The notes under the pieces are model-generated. The model was not told the origin of the DNA, did not search any database, and was given only the letters and a program-made list of their open reading frames with translations. A program made the translations under genes and the position numbers. Of a stretch of DNA of 64,000 nt, positions 21,920 through 32,814 are shown in pieces. This DNA comes from Lunularia cruciata (Eukaryota > Streptophyta > Marchantiopsida > Lunulariales > Lunulariaceae), in NCBI GenBank assembly GCA_948567375.1, contig OX419755.1:71800944-71864943 (forward strand), written 5' to 3'. How positions within the stretch are numbered: position 1 is the stretch's first letter; every line of letters begins with the position of its first letter.

Positions 21920-22299
21920 CGCAAGAGAAGATGAAAGTTCATTTTGCAAGGGATGTACACTCTTCTCAAAGATTACTCCTAGCAAGGATAATTTTATGCC
22001 TATTAGGATCACTTGCACAAGCACCTCAACACCATCAACAACAAAGACTCCAAGGAAGAAGTCAGGGATGGAGGACTTCTTGATCTCAAAGCAACAGTAG
22101 AACAACAATGTGTTGGAGGATGTTGGTAGTCACAAGGCTAACATCATAGTGGGCCAACTGATCACTTTGAATCTTACCTTGAAAAGGAGCTTAGAGGTAG
22201 TTTGAGCTCTACTAGGAGCAAGATGAAGAAGAAAGCAAAAGAGAAAGCTCAAATATCAATGGGGGTGGTGGATGCCAAACCAACACCATGGGAGGCTTG

Positions 22300-22620
22300 T
22301 TAATATACCTCCAAGATTGATGTAAGAGTGAATGGTCACAACATCAAGGATGAACTTGTTGATGGAGGATCTATAATGAATATCATGTCAGAGGGGTTGA
22401 TGAAGAAATTGGGTATGATACCTTCTAGATCTTCAACATTTATGGTGAGCATGGCAAACAAGAAACAAGTTTGACCAGTAGAGATGATGGACAAGGTTGT
22501 AGTTTCAATTATGGAAGTTCAAAATCTCATGACTTTTCAAGTCTTGAAGAATTCAAGTTATGATTTTCTTCTTGGGAGGCCATGGTTGAGAGAAAAATGC
22601 ATAACTAATTGATGGGAAAA
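22300..22620 (+). pseudogene. B1 aspartic protease
   Basis: Plus-strand translation shows ELVDGGSIMNIMS, the VDGGS form of the active-site loop, then SYDFLLGGPWL, matching the ILGRPWL block at the end of plant gypsy proteases. A stop codon interrupts the middle (TGA near 22,475). Confidence 0.75.
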
Positions 22621-23049
22621 AGGGTACTTGAGGATTGGGCCATCAAACCATCAAGTTACAATCCTTGTGACTAATATCACCAACACTTCACATTCAAATA
22701 TACCATCTTTTGATTATTGGGAACTAGATTCAGAAGAATGAGCTTCAAGTGTGGACACAAGCATGGAGGAAGAGACTTCTATGGAGGAGGATGAATATGA
22801 ATCTGATTCAAATGTGTATCCCTTGTGTGCTATGGATCTTTCACTTGAGCTAGAGGTTTTGAAGGACCCAAATAAATCACCATTAACACTTGAGGACATA
22901 GAGAGGAATTTATTTACTCTTAAGTATGGTCCAAATGTTACCAGGAGGAGAAGGTGAGATTTTAGGAGATTTTCTACAAATTTATCCATATTTTTACTTT
23001 CAATTACAAGGATCTACAGGAAGTCACATGATTTCAAGGTCATGGGCTT

Positions 23050-23454
23050 TGTAATGCTCTAGCCACATTCCAATCATTCATGAACAAGGTGTTTGAAACT
23101 TTCATTGGGAAATTTGTGAAAGACTTCATTGATGACTTTTGTGTCTATGGGAGCAAGGAGGAGCACTTTGAGCACTTGATCAAGGTCTTGCAATGCTTGG
23201 ATAAAGCAAATGCATCACTCAACCCAAAGAAGAGCATTTTTGGTTGTGAAGAAGGTCTACTTTTGAGGCATATCATTTTTAAGGATAGAATAGTAGTTGA
23301 TCTTGAGAAGGTGAAGAAAATCTTAGACCTTCCATTCCCTTCAAGCTTGACAAAGTTACGCCAATTCTTGGAGATGATTGGGTACTACAAGACGTTCATC
23401 TTCTCATTTTCCAACAAGACTTATGTATTGACCATCTATATGAAAAATGTGTAG
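23050..23454 (+). pseudogene. B1 reverse transcriptase, palm and thumb only
   Basis: The frame starts in the CNAxATFQ region and contains the catalytic KDFIDDFCVYGS motif, then LNPKKSIFGCEEGLLLRHI and the connection (LRQFLEMIGYYKTFI). Fingers and most of the palm that should precede it are missing: the sequence jumps from the protease tail to this point within about 100 bp, so a deletion is clear. Confidence 0.85.
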
Positions 23455-23462
23455 AATACAAT

Positions 23463-24084
23463 ATGATTTTGGAGGACAAAGAGGCTCTCAAAACTTTGGA
23501 GGAGCTCAATCAATCTCTTGTTGTGACTCCAATTCTTGCCAAATCTGGTTGGAGTAAGCTTTTAATCCTCTACATAGATACTTCCAATGTAGCTATAAGA
23601 TGCACTCTTTGTCAATTAGACCAACATGGGTATGATCATCCAATAGCTTATGCTAGTAGATAGATGGTTTCAACAAAAAAGAACTACTCAATTGAGAATG
23701 GTTGGTAGTGAACTTTGGTCTCAAGAAGTTTGACACTACTTGATTGGAAGGAAAGCCACCATTGTCATGGATCTCAAGGCTTTGAAGTATATTTTCAACA
23801 AGCCTAATGTGGAAGAGAGGCTAGCAAGGGGGATGATACTTTTTTTTGAGTATGACTACACCACTAAAGATAAGCCATGGAAGAAACATGCAAATGTTGA
23901 TTTGTTATCTAGAGCCTATGATCATGATGGAGTTGAACAAGTAGATGATTCCTTCTTGGATAAGGAGCTCATGATACCTCCAATCACTCAAGAGGTTCTA
24001 ATGGAGTACAAGGAGATTGTGGACTTTGTGACAAGAAATAACTATCCAAAAACAATGCATGATAGGGAGAAGAAGGCCTTGTAG
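23463..24084 (+). pseudogene. B1 RNase H and connection
   Basis: Two frames carry ALKTLEELNQSLVVTPIL, then PIAYASR, then IVMDLKALKYIFNKPNVEERLARGMI and the NVDLLSRAYD block. Typical TDHKAL is altered to MDLKAL, so an active-site residue is changed. Frames are separated by a stop near 23,661. Confidence 0.82.
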
Positions 24085-24114
24085 CAAGATCTAGACCTTA
24101 CACAATGATGGAGG

Positions 24115-25315
24115 ATAATTTTTTCCCCAAGAAGCATATTGTCTACTTTGAAGAGAAATGGGTAAGGAGGAGTCTATCCTACGCATGAAGGAGTTTCATG
24201 AAGGAGTTTCATGAAGGATTAGTATGTGATAGGCACTTTGCAAGAAAGGTGATTACTTTAAAAATTCTAGATGTAGGTTATCATTGGAAGTGTATTTTTA
24301 AGGATTATCTTGATTATTGCAAAACTTGTAATTTTTGTCAAGCTTTTGCTAGAAAGTCTACTTCCACTCCACCTCTTAGATCAATTCCATTGGTAGGACC
24401 TTGTGAGAAGTGTGGAATTGACTTTGTAGATCCTCTCAATAGAACCCCAAGGAACAATTAGTACATTGTGGTAGTTACTAATTACTTTACCAAGTGTGTT
24501 GAGGCTAGACCATTGAGGGACAAGAATGAAGATAAAGTTGGTAGATTCCTTTATGAACACATTATTACTAGGTTTGTGTGCCCTTTGGAGTTGGTTTTTG
24601 ATAGAAGAGGAAATTTTACAAGAAGCATCATTACAACCATGCTATGATATCTCTCTATCACACATAAAGTAACTACATCTTGTAAGCCAAAATCCAATTG
24701 CTAGGCAAAGAGAACCAATCAGACCTTGTGCATGATGTTGGCCAAAGATGCAAAAATGAAGGAGACTAAACATTATTGGGACAAAAGGATTCATGCAAGT
24801 TTGTAGAAGTGTAGGACAACCATGAAGACTTCCATTGGATGTTTTCCATTTCATTTGGTATATGGTATTGCCTCTCCTTTCTTATTCACTTTGATCTTAC
24901 TACCTTCCAAAGCATTGATAGGAGATTGAAGAAAGCACAAGGAAGTGATGCATAGAAGTCAAGGAAGGATCAACTCATGGTATTGGAGGAGGCAAGAGTA
25001 GTTACTATGGTTTGAGTGAAGCAAGCCCAAAGGAAACAAAGGAGAGCTATGATAAGAGGTAAGGCAAGAAGAAGGAGGAGCACTTCAAAGAAGGTGATTG
25101 AATAATGTTGTCTGATTTCATTGAATTCAAGAGAGTGCAAAAGAGTTTTTGCCTAAGTACTTTGGACCTTTCATAGTGGAGAAGGTGTGGGGCAATTACA
25201 CTTATGATCTCAAGGAGTTGGGAGGAAGACACTTTGATAGAATTAACCATGATAAGTTGAAGATGTATCATAGAAGGTAGAGAGACCTTCACTCCAAGGA
25301 TGAAGTGAAATCTTA
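24115..25315 (+). pseudogene. B1 integrase
   Basis: The frame 24198-24461 contains the zinc-binding CKTCNFCQAF and the CGIDFVDPL start of the core with the first catalytic Asp. Decayed core and C-terminal sequence follows on the plus strand to the 3' LTR (CRTTMKTSIG-like and FGPFIVEKVWGNYTYDL-like stretches near 25,160). Many stops. Confidence 0.8.
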
Positions 25316-25328
25316 GTCCGGGGGTAAA

Positions 25329-25949
25329 TGTTACACCCATTTATGCATGTATGTGCTATTATGATGTTTAGTTTGGTATTCTAATTACTTGAGAGATATT
25401 ATTCATATAGAGATAAAGTATGGTTCTACATTAGTCATGATTAGCTTAAGCTAACAAACCTAAGATAGAGTGGACTTACTTTAGAGGAAGTGGAACACCA
25501 TTATTTTAGATTCTAGTGTATTGACTTGGTATTATTCTTAGATCTTTGGCTTTCATTTCTTAGGTCTTTAGCTTTGAGGAAAGAGTTAAGAACTCTTGGA
25601 ATTTTTGCTTCAGATTCTTCTATAGTCCAAGGATAGCCCATGTGGAGGAATCCTTAACTTAGTGATTGGGTCAAGATCAGACCACATGCTTAGGAGAATA
25701 TTCCCATTAGTATAAATATCCCTTTAAACTTTTGACTTTATTTGACTTTTAGCCTAGTAACTTGAACTACTCTAGTAATTAGTAAATTTGGTGTGTAATT
25801 ATTTCACAAGTATATAAACTAGGAGGTGAGGAAGTACTCATCATCCTTTCATTGACAGCTTCCTCTCTCTCATTGAGTTATCTAGTGAGTAATGCTTTGA
25901 GTCTTGGAGTTCTAGCCTTGGAGGAGTATGATGGAGTTGGAGATCCTTG
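25329..25949 (+). repeat. B1 3' LTR, left part
   Basis: Starts TGTTACACCCATTTATGC and follows the 5' LTR through the TATAAA region (about 25,815) until GATCCTTG, where copia element D1 interrupts it. Confidence 0.9.
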
Positions 25950-26212
25950 TGATCGATAAAATTGATTAGGGCCACATAAACCATGCTGATTCCAAGCAAA
26001 TTCACACTTTAGACAAGAATACGGGGTTCACCTCTGTGTGAGGCTACATCCATGATAAGAATCAAAAAAGAAAAAACTTTACTGACTCAGAGTCCTGTCC
26101 TTTTACCAATCTAGTCTATGACAGTTTCACAGTCCATACTCCCCACTACCTACGAGAGAGCAAACTAACCAAAATACCCAGAACCCTAAGGCATATAAGT
26201 TAAAACCTAACA
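25950..26212 (-). repeat. D1 3' LTR
   Basis: TGATCGATAAAATTG to AAAACCTAACA. On the minus strand the adjacent internal sequence AAGGGAGAGTT is a good polypurine tract for second-strand priming. Confidence 0.93.
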
Positions 26213-26400
26213 AACTCTCCCTTGACTCTTGTCTTGGGGTTAGTAATCTTACAACAATTAATCTCTCAACGGGAAGTTCTAGACAGACAACCAATTACTT
26301 GACCCCTCCTTTAAACTAGGATAAACTAGAACTTATAACCGTAGTCCATATAGGATAGAGTAACCAAAACAGCCAAGGTCAATTCCATTGTTAGGTCATC

Positions 26401-27171
26401 CTACTCATGCTCTACTTGCACAACCTGTAGGATAGCACGATGCCTAGAGAAACTTTCTAAAGGTATGACTTTGGTAAAGGTATCAGCCGAGTTGAGCTTA
26501 CCATTGTTGACTAGATCAAGCATTTTCTCAGACACAGCTCGCCTAAGAAAGTGATATCTGATGTGTATATGCTTAACCTTATTGTCCATCATCTGATTTT
26601 CAACTAGGTATAAAGCACTTTGACTGTCACAATGAAGCATTACACTACCCTATGTTAGCCCTATCTCAACAACAAGTTTGTCCAACCAAATTGCTTCCTT
26701 TGCTGCTGCCACATACTCCGCTTCTGTAGTAGATTGTGCAACACACTTCTGCAAGATAGATCTCCAAGTAATGCACCTACTACCAAGTGTGAATACATAC
26801 CCTGTTTTTGACCTCCGCTTGTCTAGATCTTGTCCATAATCAGCATCTACATAGCCATCTAGTGATGTGGCATTCATTGATCTTCCATCAAATAAGAGCC
26901 CATAGTCTAGTGTACCTCTCCAATACCTAAGAATCCACTTAAATGCTTCCCAATGTGTCCTTCCTGGATTTGACATATACCTGCACACCTTACCCATTGC
27001 TAGGGCAAGATCAGGTCTAGTGCAAGTCATCAAGTACATGAGACTTCCAACAGCCTTCTCATAAGGAATGTTAGCCATCAAACCCTTCTCCACAACATCT
27101 GTAGGACAACATGCCGCTGAAGGCTTGAAATGAGAAGCTAGAGGAGTACTTATTGATTTACAGTTCTCCAT
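26401..27171 (-). pseudogene. D1 RNase H domain
   Basis: Frame 26650-27171 carries the copia connection (SLMYLMTCTRPDLALAMG) and RNase H start (YVDADYGQDLDKRRSKTGYV, QSTTEAEYVAAAKEAIWL). A stop at 26,650 separates it from the final part (26401-26640: LHCDSQSALYL, HIHIRYHFLR, ADTFTKV). The D, E and D catalytic positions of RNase H are still present. Confidence 0.92.
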
Positions 27172-27207
27172 GTTGAACCTAGCAAGTACCTTCCTAGCAT
27201 ACTTACC

Positions 27208-28030
27208 CTATGTCAACCACAACTGATCAGTGCCCAAGTTCCTCTTGATCTCCATGCCTAATATCCTTTTGGCCAACCCTTGATCCTTCATCTTGAACTC
27301 TGAACTCAAGGGCACCTTGAGCTTGTTCACCTCAGATCTATCCTTGGCAGCTATCAACATGTCATCCACATATAGCACAAGAATAATAAAACCAAAGGTC
27401 TTATTACTCACTGGTTTCATGTACACACAAGGATCAAATAAACTCCTATTGAAACCCCTGAGCATGCATAAATACATCAAACCTCTTGTTCCATTGGCAA
27501 GGTGCTTGCTTCAATCCATACAAGGACTTCAGCAATCTGCACACCTTGTCTTCTTGGCCATTCTTCAAGAATCCCACAGGTTGTCTCATGAAGATCTTCT
27601 CATCCACGGTACCATAGAGAAATGCCATGACAACATCCATTTGATCTAAAGTAAGACCAAATAATGCAACAAGCATACATAAAATATGGATTGTGGGATA
27701 CTTTGCAACAAGAGAAAAGACCTCATTGTAGTCCACCCCCTTCTCTTGAGTGAACCCCTTTTCTACCAACCTAGCCTTGTAGATCTTCAATCCCTCCTTA
27801 GGACCCTCATTCAACTTGTAGATCCACTTGCAATCTATCACTTGTTGATCCTTAGGTAACATAACTAGCTCCCAAGTCTTGTTATCCCTCAAGGATTCCA
27901 TCTCCCTCTCCATAGAACCAAACCACTCATCCTTTTCACTAGAAGAACATTCTTCCTTGTAGGATGAGGGTTCACCTTCTTCTAAGACCAAAGCATGAGC
28001 ATCATCCCTAAAAGTCAAGTCATCATCCAA
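27208..28030 (-). pseudogene. D1 reverse transcriptase
   Basis: The first frame (27446-28030) holds the fingers: WELVMLPKDQQVIDCKWIYK, KARLVEKGFTQEKGVDY, QMDVVMAFLYG, KSLYGLKQAPCQW. After a frameshift near 27,450-27,480 the second frame (27208-27480) has DPCVYMK and the catalytic VLYVDDMLIA. The YVDD motif is intact. Confidence 0.93.
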
Positions 28031-28065
28031 GAACTTTGTTGAATCAATCCATGTAACATATCAAC

Positions 28066-29252
28066 TCAACTAGCACGCCTTGATGACCTCCTGAATGAGC
28101 TCTCTGCTTGATATCCATGTGTAGGTCCAATGTGAGACTGACCTAGCACATTTTTTTGCTCATCACCAACTACTTGCTCCATTTGTTCTTGCTCATCAAG
28201 AACTTTCTCTACTACAGGAGCATCTCCTTCCTCTTCATCACTTAAGTGATCAGTCTCCCCCTCAACTAGATCCAAGGTGGGAGACTTGCCTTTATCAGTG
28301 TAGGGAGCCTGAGCAATCTCCCCTTCCTTGAATGATCTGGATTCATTAAAGGAAACATCCCTACTGACCACAACCTTACACGCTATTAGATCCCATAACC
28401 TATAAGCTTTCACTCCACTTGCATAGCCAAGAAAAACACATTTCTTTGACTTAGCATCCAACTTGGACCTATCCTCTTTAGGTGTGAGTGAATATGCATC
28501 ACAACCAAATATCTTCAATCTACCATAATCAGCTGGTCGCTGATGCCTCAACTCATATGGCATCTTGAAGTTGATTGCACTAGATGGAGAAATATTTACC
28601 ACATATGTTGTTGTGTTGATAACTTCTGCCCAAAACTCATGTGGCAACTTTGATTCACTCAACAAAATCTGTGCATGTTCCAACAATGTTTGGTTGAGCC
28701 GCTCAGCAACACCATTTTGCTGGGGAGTGTAAACTATGGTAAGGTGGCGAGTTATCCCTTGTTTTGTGCAGTATGCCCAAAACTCTCCAGAGACATACTC
28801 CCCGCCATTGTTTGATCTCAAAAACCTCACCTTTCCCAATCTGAGTCTCCACTTGGGTCTTCCACTTCTTGAAAGTGGCAAAGACTTCAGACTTGTGGTG
28901 CATGAAGTAAATCCACACAAACCTCAAGTAATCATCAATAAATGTTACATAGTAAATTTTTCTAGAGTGTGAGGGTGTAGGGGATGGTCCCCATACATCA
29001 CTATGTACATACTCAAGAAAAACCCTTGGAACTATGGGTCCCCACTCCAAAATCAGATCTGTTCTGTTTTCCAAAGGTGCAATGCTCACAAAAATCCAAC
29101 TTCACAGTCTTCAAGCTAGATAGCAAGCCATTTCTTTTCAAGACAGCCAAACCCTTCTCACTCAAATGACCTAGCCGTGAATGCCACACAGTCATCATCC
29201 CATCATGAGACCTGGTTACATTGGCTTCTCCACACACTATAGTGCTCTCCAA
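28066..29252 (-). pseudogene. D1 integrase
   Basis: Zinc-binding HHCC domain at 29013-29252 (WHSRLGHLSEKG and CEHCTFGK). Core at 28703-29089 with HSDVWGP and FIDDYLRFVW. After a frameshift, 28066-28920 has the second catalytic region as RSNNGGEY, so the usual catalytic Asp is Asn. It continues through QQNGVAERLNQTLLE with the catalytic Glu kept, and KIFGCDAY, CVFLGYASG. An in-frame TGA ends the frame at 28066-28068. The copy cannot encode an active integrase. Confidence 0.92.
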
Positions 29253-29620
29253 TACAAATAGATTCTTTCAAAAGTTACCTTGCAAGATAACCTTTCCACC
29301 AGAAGTGACTTGAAGTACACCATCACCAACACTCCATGACGACCTTTGGCATGCAATACTCCAAGGGAAATCAGGTTCTTCTTCATGTCAGGTATGAACC
29401 AAACATCATTAAACATCCACATAGCTCCATCAAACATTCAAATCCTTATGGATCCAATATCCTCAATCAGACAAGGTTGATCATTCCCCATCAAAACTGA
29501 ACCATTTGATGTTGAAAGTGAATAGAAGAACTTCTTGATATAGCATATATGTTACAAGCAAGCACAATCTAGAATCCACTCATCATCCATACTAGGAGAT
29601 GAGGCACAAAGGGCATACCC
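29237..29620 (-). pseudogene. D1 protease and protease-integrase spacer
   Basis: The minus strand reads DEWILDCAC near 29,560 where copia proteases have the D-S/T-G active site, so the triad is lost, followed by a stop. Frame 29237-29437 has FDGAMWMFNDVWFIPDMKKN and LISLGVLHAKG, the conserved spacer before integrase. Confidence 0.82.
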
Positions 29621-29676
29621 ACAATGTCACAAATTATACTAATCATCCAACAGATTAGTATTCTCCTCAACATAAG

Positions 29677-30614
29677 CTACCTAAAGTTTGCCAAAGAGCC
29701 TTCATGTACCTTTCTTTTGCCCTTAGCTTTGCACTCCTTCTTCATATGGCCTACTTTGACACATCCCCAACAAGTCACCCGTTTCTTTTCCTTGGACTTG
29801 CCTCTTGACTTAGACATGGACTTGGCCTTGCTTTTCCCCTTATCACCATCACTAGTCCTCCATTGAGGTCTCCCACGTTGGATAACCAAGGCATTGCCCT
29901 GAGTAGAAGATGACATTGAGGTTGCAACAAGTTTTTGTTGCAAGTCATCTATAAGTAGAGATGCAATCACTTCTTCAAAGATAACGGTCTTTTTCTCATG
30001 GTGCAACAACACTCGTGAAATTTATTGATAGGACGGCGGCAAGAAGCCAAACAAGTGCAACACCTTCCATTCCTCATTCAAGTCCTCTCCCAAGTTTTTC
30101 AAGTCTGCTACTAGGTCACAAAATGCATCCACATGGTCTTTGATGTTGGTCCCTAGTTTCATCTTGAATGTGATGAGTTTGAGATTGTTGTACAATCTAT
30201 TTGACAATTCATTCTGATGATACTTGCTCTGAAGTGCATAAAACAAGGAGGTACAATCAGAATGCTCTCCCACTTGCTTGATCACATGGGGCTGAAGGTG
30301 AAGCAAACATTATTCACAGCTTGCTCTTGCATATCATCCCAATCACTTTGTCTCACATCTTCAGGTTTCTCCCTCAAAATTTTACCCAAACCATTTGCTC
30401 TCAACACTCCTTTCACATGCCGTTCCCATAGCAAGTAATCCATACGGCCATCAAACTTTGCCACATCAAACTTGGGTCCACCAAGCTTCAAGCTACCCAT
30501 ATTCACTTTCTTTTGCTCCACAAGTACTACTGAGGCTATTGCTTCACTTAGAGACTCTTCTTGAGTCCCTGAACCTTCCACCTTAAAACTCCAATACTCA
30601 AGGGAGTAGGTCAT
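29677..30614 (-). pseudogene. D1 gag
   Basis: Three minus-strand frames in series. The N-terminal part (30282-30614) has KFDGRMDYLLWERHVKGVL, the copia Gag signature. The middle (30022-30306) has LFYALQSKYHQNELSNRLYN. The end (29677-30012) is Lys/Ser-rich with an intact zinc knuckle CWGCVKVGHMKKEC. Frameshifts separate them. Confidence 0.9.
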
Positions 30615-30619
30615 AAGAT

Positions 30620-32458
30620 GGAAACTTTTTTTTTTTACAGCAGCTCTTTTAAATACTCAAAGTCAACATCTAACTGCATCAACTTGTAACTGTAAGGATA
30701 AGCCTTCCAACTCACTAAACAGAATATTCATCCGAGTCTTAAATCAAAAGTTATGAGTTGAATTCCAAAGAGGGGATCCAAATACGTTATCCCTAAATGA
30801 CTGTAGTTTGGAAGAGGACTGTGATTTTAACTGCAGTCATGTCTCCTATTATAAGAGCTTTGACCTTAGATCCAAGTCTGAAAGAGAATCTTGAACCATA
30901 GGCTTCCTCTTTGACAAAACCCAAAAGATTCCAATGGATAGAGATTAACAAAAGTGATGCTAGAAGTCCTAGAGTTTGTCCATCTCTTGAGGACATAGGC
31001 TACACTTCTAGCAGCCAAAGGGAAAGGAGTGACTTTGAAACTGTTGTGAAGGATATTTCAAGGGGGTCACATTCACTTTTTAGTTTTTTTTTTCTTGTGT
31101 CGGACTACCCAAGTACTTCATAAACAAAAATCTTGGAATGTCAACGGGGCAGGTTGGGAGAGCTCAAACTCACATGAATTTACAAACGAGCCCTCCCATG
31201 GGTATGATAAAATTAATCCTACCAGGGTTGGCAATGAAGCAGTTCACTACACCAATTCTTGATCATCTTACTTGTTCCTGCTCAGCCCTTTCCACCTTCC
31301 TATATCCATGAAGCACCGATTGATTTTTGATGCTGATCTTGACTTCCCTCAATCCAACGATCTGTTACTCTTCATAAAAAATTCCTAGCACCACCATCGA
31401 TGCCGGACATGAGCACTGGATACAGAAACTCTAGACAACCTCACTCAATTCTTGCCTCAATCATCCACAATTTTCTATCCCAAAGAGACCTAATTCCTGC
31501 ACTTCATCCACCCTATAGCTTCTTCCTCCTGAGCAGCAGGAATGCCTATTGTTGCAGAAATGATGGCCTGTAAACTTGTCTGGATAAAGTCTTTGTCACT
31601 AAACCCAGAGACCAATGAACGAGGCTGGAAAGGTAGACCTACACGCTAGTGGTGAGTAACTTCCAGGATAGACCAAAGGGTGTGTGTCAACTCTCTTTTT
31701 CCAACATTAGATATCTTATTCTACCTTGTGCAATCTCATGCGGTCCTCAGGTATTTGAGACACACACCACAATGCTCTCTTTGTTCGTTGCTGCAGCATT
31801 CTACTACCTCAAGAGGATAGCAGTCAAACTACCACAACAGCAGTGCGGCAAGAGTGAGTGACTCACTATACCATCTCCACTCAGAACTAACAGGCCTCCG
31901 TCAGTCACGTTCACACAACATTCCTATCCTTGCTTCCTTGAGAGGATTATCAATTTTTGTGTGCTCTAACACTTCTATTTTCTACTATTGTTGTACCTGG
32001 CTCCTTTCCACAATAGCTACACCGATACACACCAAGCTCCTTTCCTTCCAAGATCGCTGCTAGGGTCCACTTCTTTAGCAAAATTGCTGATTCTGGATAA
32101 CCCCTAAACCTTGTGCTGCTTTCCACTGTCACTCATTCCCCAAAATCTGAAAGCCCTTGTGCTCCTTTCCACGGTCGTTGATACCCTAGGCAGTTAATAC
32201 ATCTTCTTGGTTTTAGACTGGGTCGTTACCCGGATATTGGGTCGAGCTAGAGAACTTTGAAAGGGAATTGCTTTGGACATGAGGACATAATTGCTTCCAG
32301 ATTTTTCACGATGGGCATCTAACTGTATCGATGTGCATCTAACTGTATCGACTCTGCAACAGGAGGATGAGTTTCAGCATAGTTCACGAGAAGCACCCCG
32401 GAGTACACACATGAGACAATTGAATCTCAAAATGATGGGAAGATCTCAAATTCCTACT
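30620..32458 (-). other. D1 untranslated leader between 5' LTR and gag
   Basis: About 1.8 kb between the primer site and the first gag frame with no coding signature in either direction. This is long for a copia leader, so a captured or inserted sequence may be included. A 9-base T run occurs at 30,628-30,640. Confidence 0.5.
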
Positions 32459-32472
32459 GCTTTGATATCATT
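32459..32472 (-). other. D1 primer-binding site
   Basis: Directly next to the 5' LTR the minus strand reads TGATATCAAAGC, ten of twelve bases matching TGGTATCAGAGC, the complement of the initiator-Met tRNA 3' end. Both mismatches are G-to-A changes, common in decaying plant repeats. Confidence 0.8.
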
Positions 32473-32737
32473 TGATTGATAAAATTGATTAGTGCCACAT
32501 AAACCATGCTGATTCCAAGCAAATTCACACTTTAGATAGGAATATGTGGTTCACCTCTGTGTGAGTCTACGTCCACGGTAAGCATCAAGAAAAAATAAAA
32601 TTTACTGACTTAAAGTCCTGTCTTTTTACCAGTCCTATCCTACGACAGTTTCACAGTCCATAATCCCCACTACCTGCGAGAGAGCAACCCTAACCAAAAT
32701 ACCCAGAACCCTAAGGCATATCAGTCAAAACCTAACA
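32473..32737 (-). repeat. D1 5' LTR
   Basis: TGATTGATAAAATTG to CAAAACCTAACA, pairing with 25950-26212. Followed by the CCTTG duplication and the remainder of the B1 LTR. Confidence 0.93.
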
Positions 32738-32742
32738 CCTTG

Positions 32743-32814
32743 TCTTCTTAGTCCATGGTGCGCTACCATAATATCCATTGGAGGTTCATCCTAAGTGAGA
32801 GACAGGCCTGCTCA
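32743..32814 (+). repeat. B1 3' LTR, right end
   Basis: TCTTCTTAGTCCATGGTGCG to GGCCTGCTCA, matching the end of the solo LTR and of the B1 5' LTR. It completes the LTR interrupted by D1. Confidence 0.9.

Larger units (their letters stand above)
25950..32737 (-). mobile_element. Ty1/copia element D1 in the B1 3' LTR
   Basis: LTRs 25950-26212 (263 bp) and 32473-32737 (265 bp), both TGAT...CTAACA, flanked by perfect CCTTG duplications at 25945-25949 and 32738-32742. Internal order on the minus strand is gag, protease, integrase, RT, RNase H, with integrase before RT, which defines copia. I count roughly 30 differences between the LTRs, about 89% identity, so the insertion is fairly old. The genes are full length in extent but disabled by several frameshifts, stops and active-site changes. 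Confidence 0.95.
19834..32814 (+). mobile_element. Ty3/gypsy element B1, 3' LTR split by copia D1
   Basis: 5' LTR 19834-20523, internal gag-PR-RT-RNaseH-IN on the plus strand (20524-25328), 3' LTR 25329-25949 resuming at 32743-32814. Order of RT before integrase identifies Ty3/gypsy. The GTCCGGGGGTAAA purine tract sits against the 3' LTR. RT has lost most of its fingers by deletion and all genes carry stops. No chromodomain is seen, and the FIDDF form of the RT motif suggests a Tat/Athila-type lineage (tentative). No clean target duplication (TGTTT and TAGTT). Confidence 0.88.
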
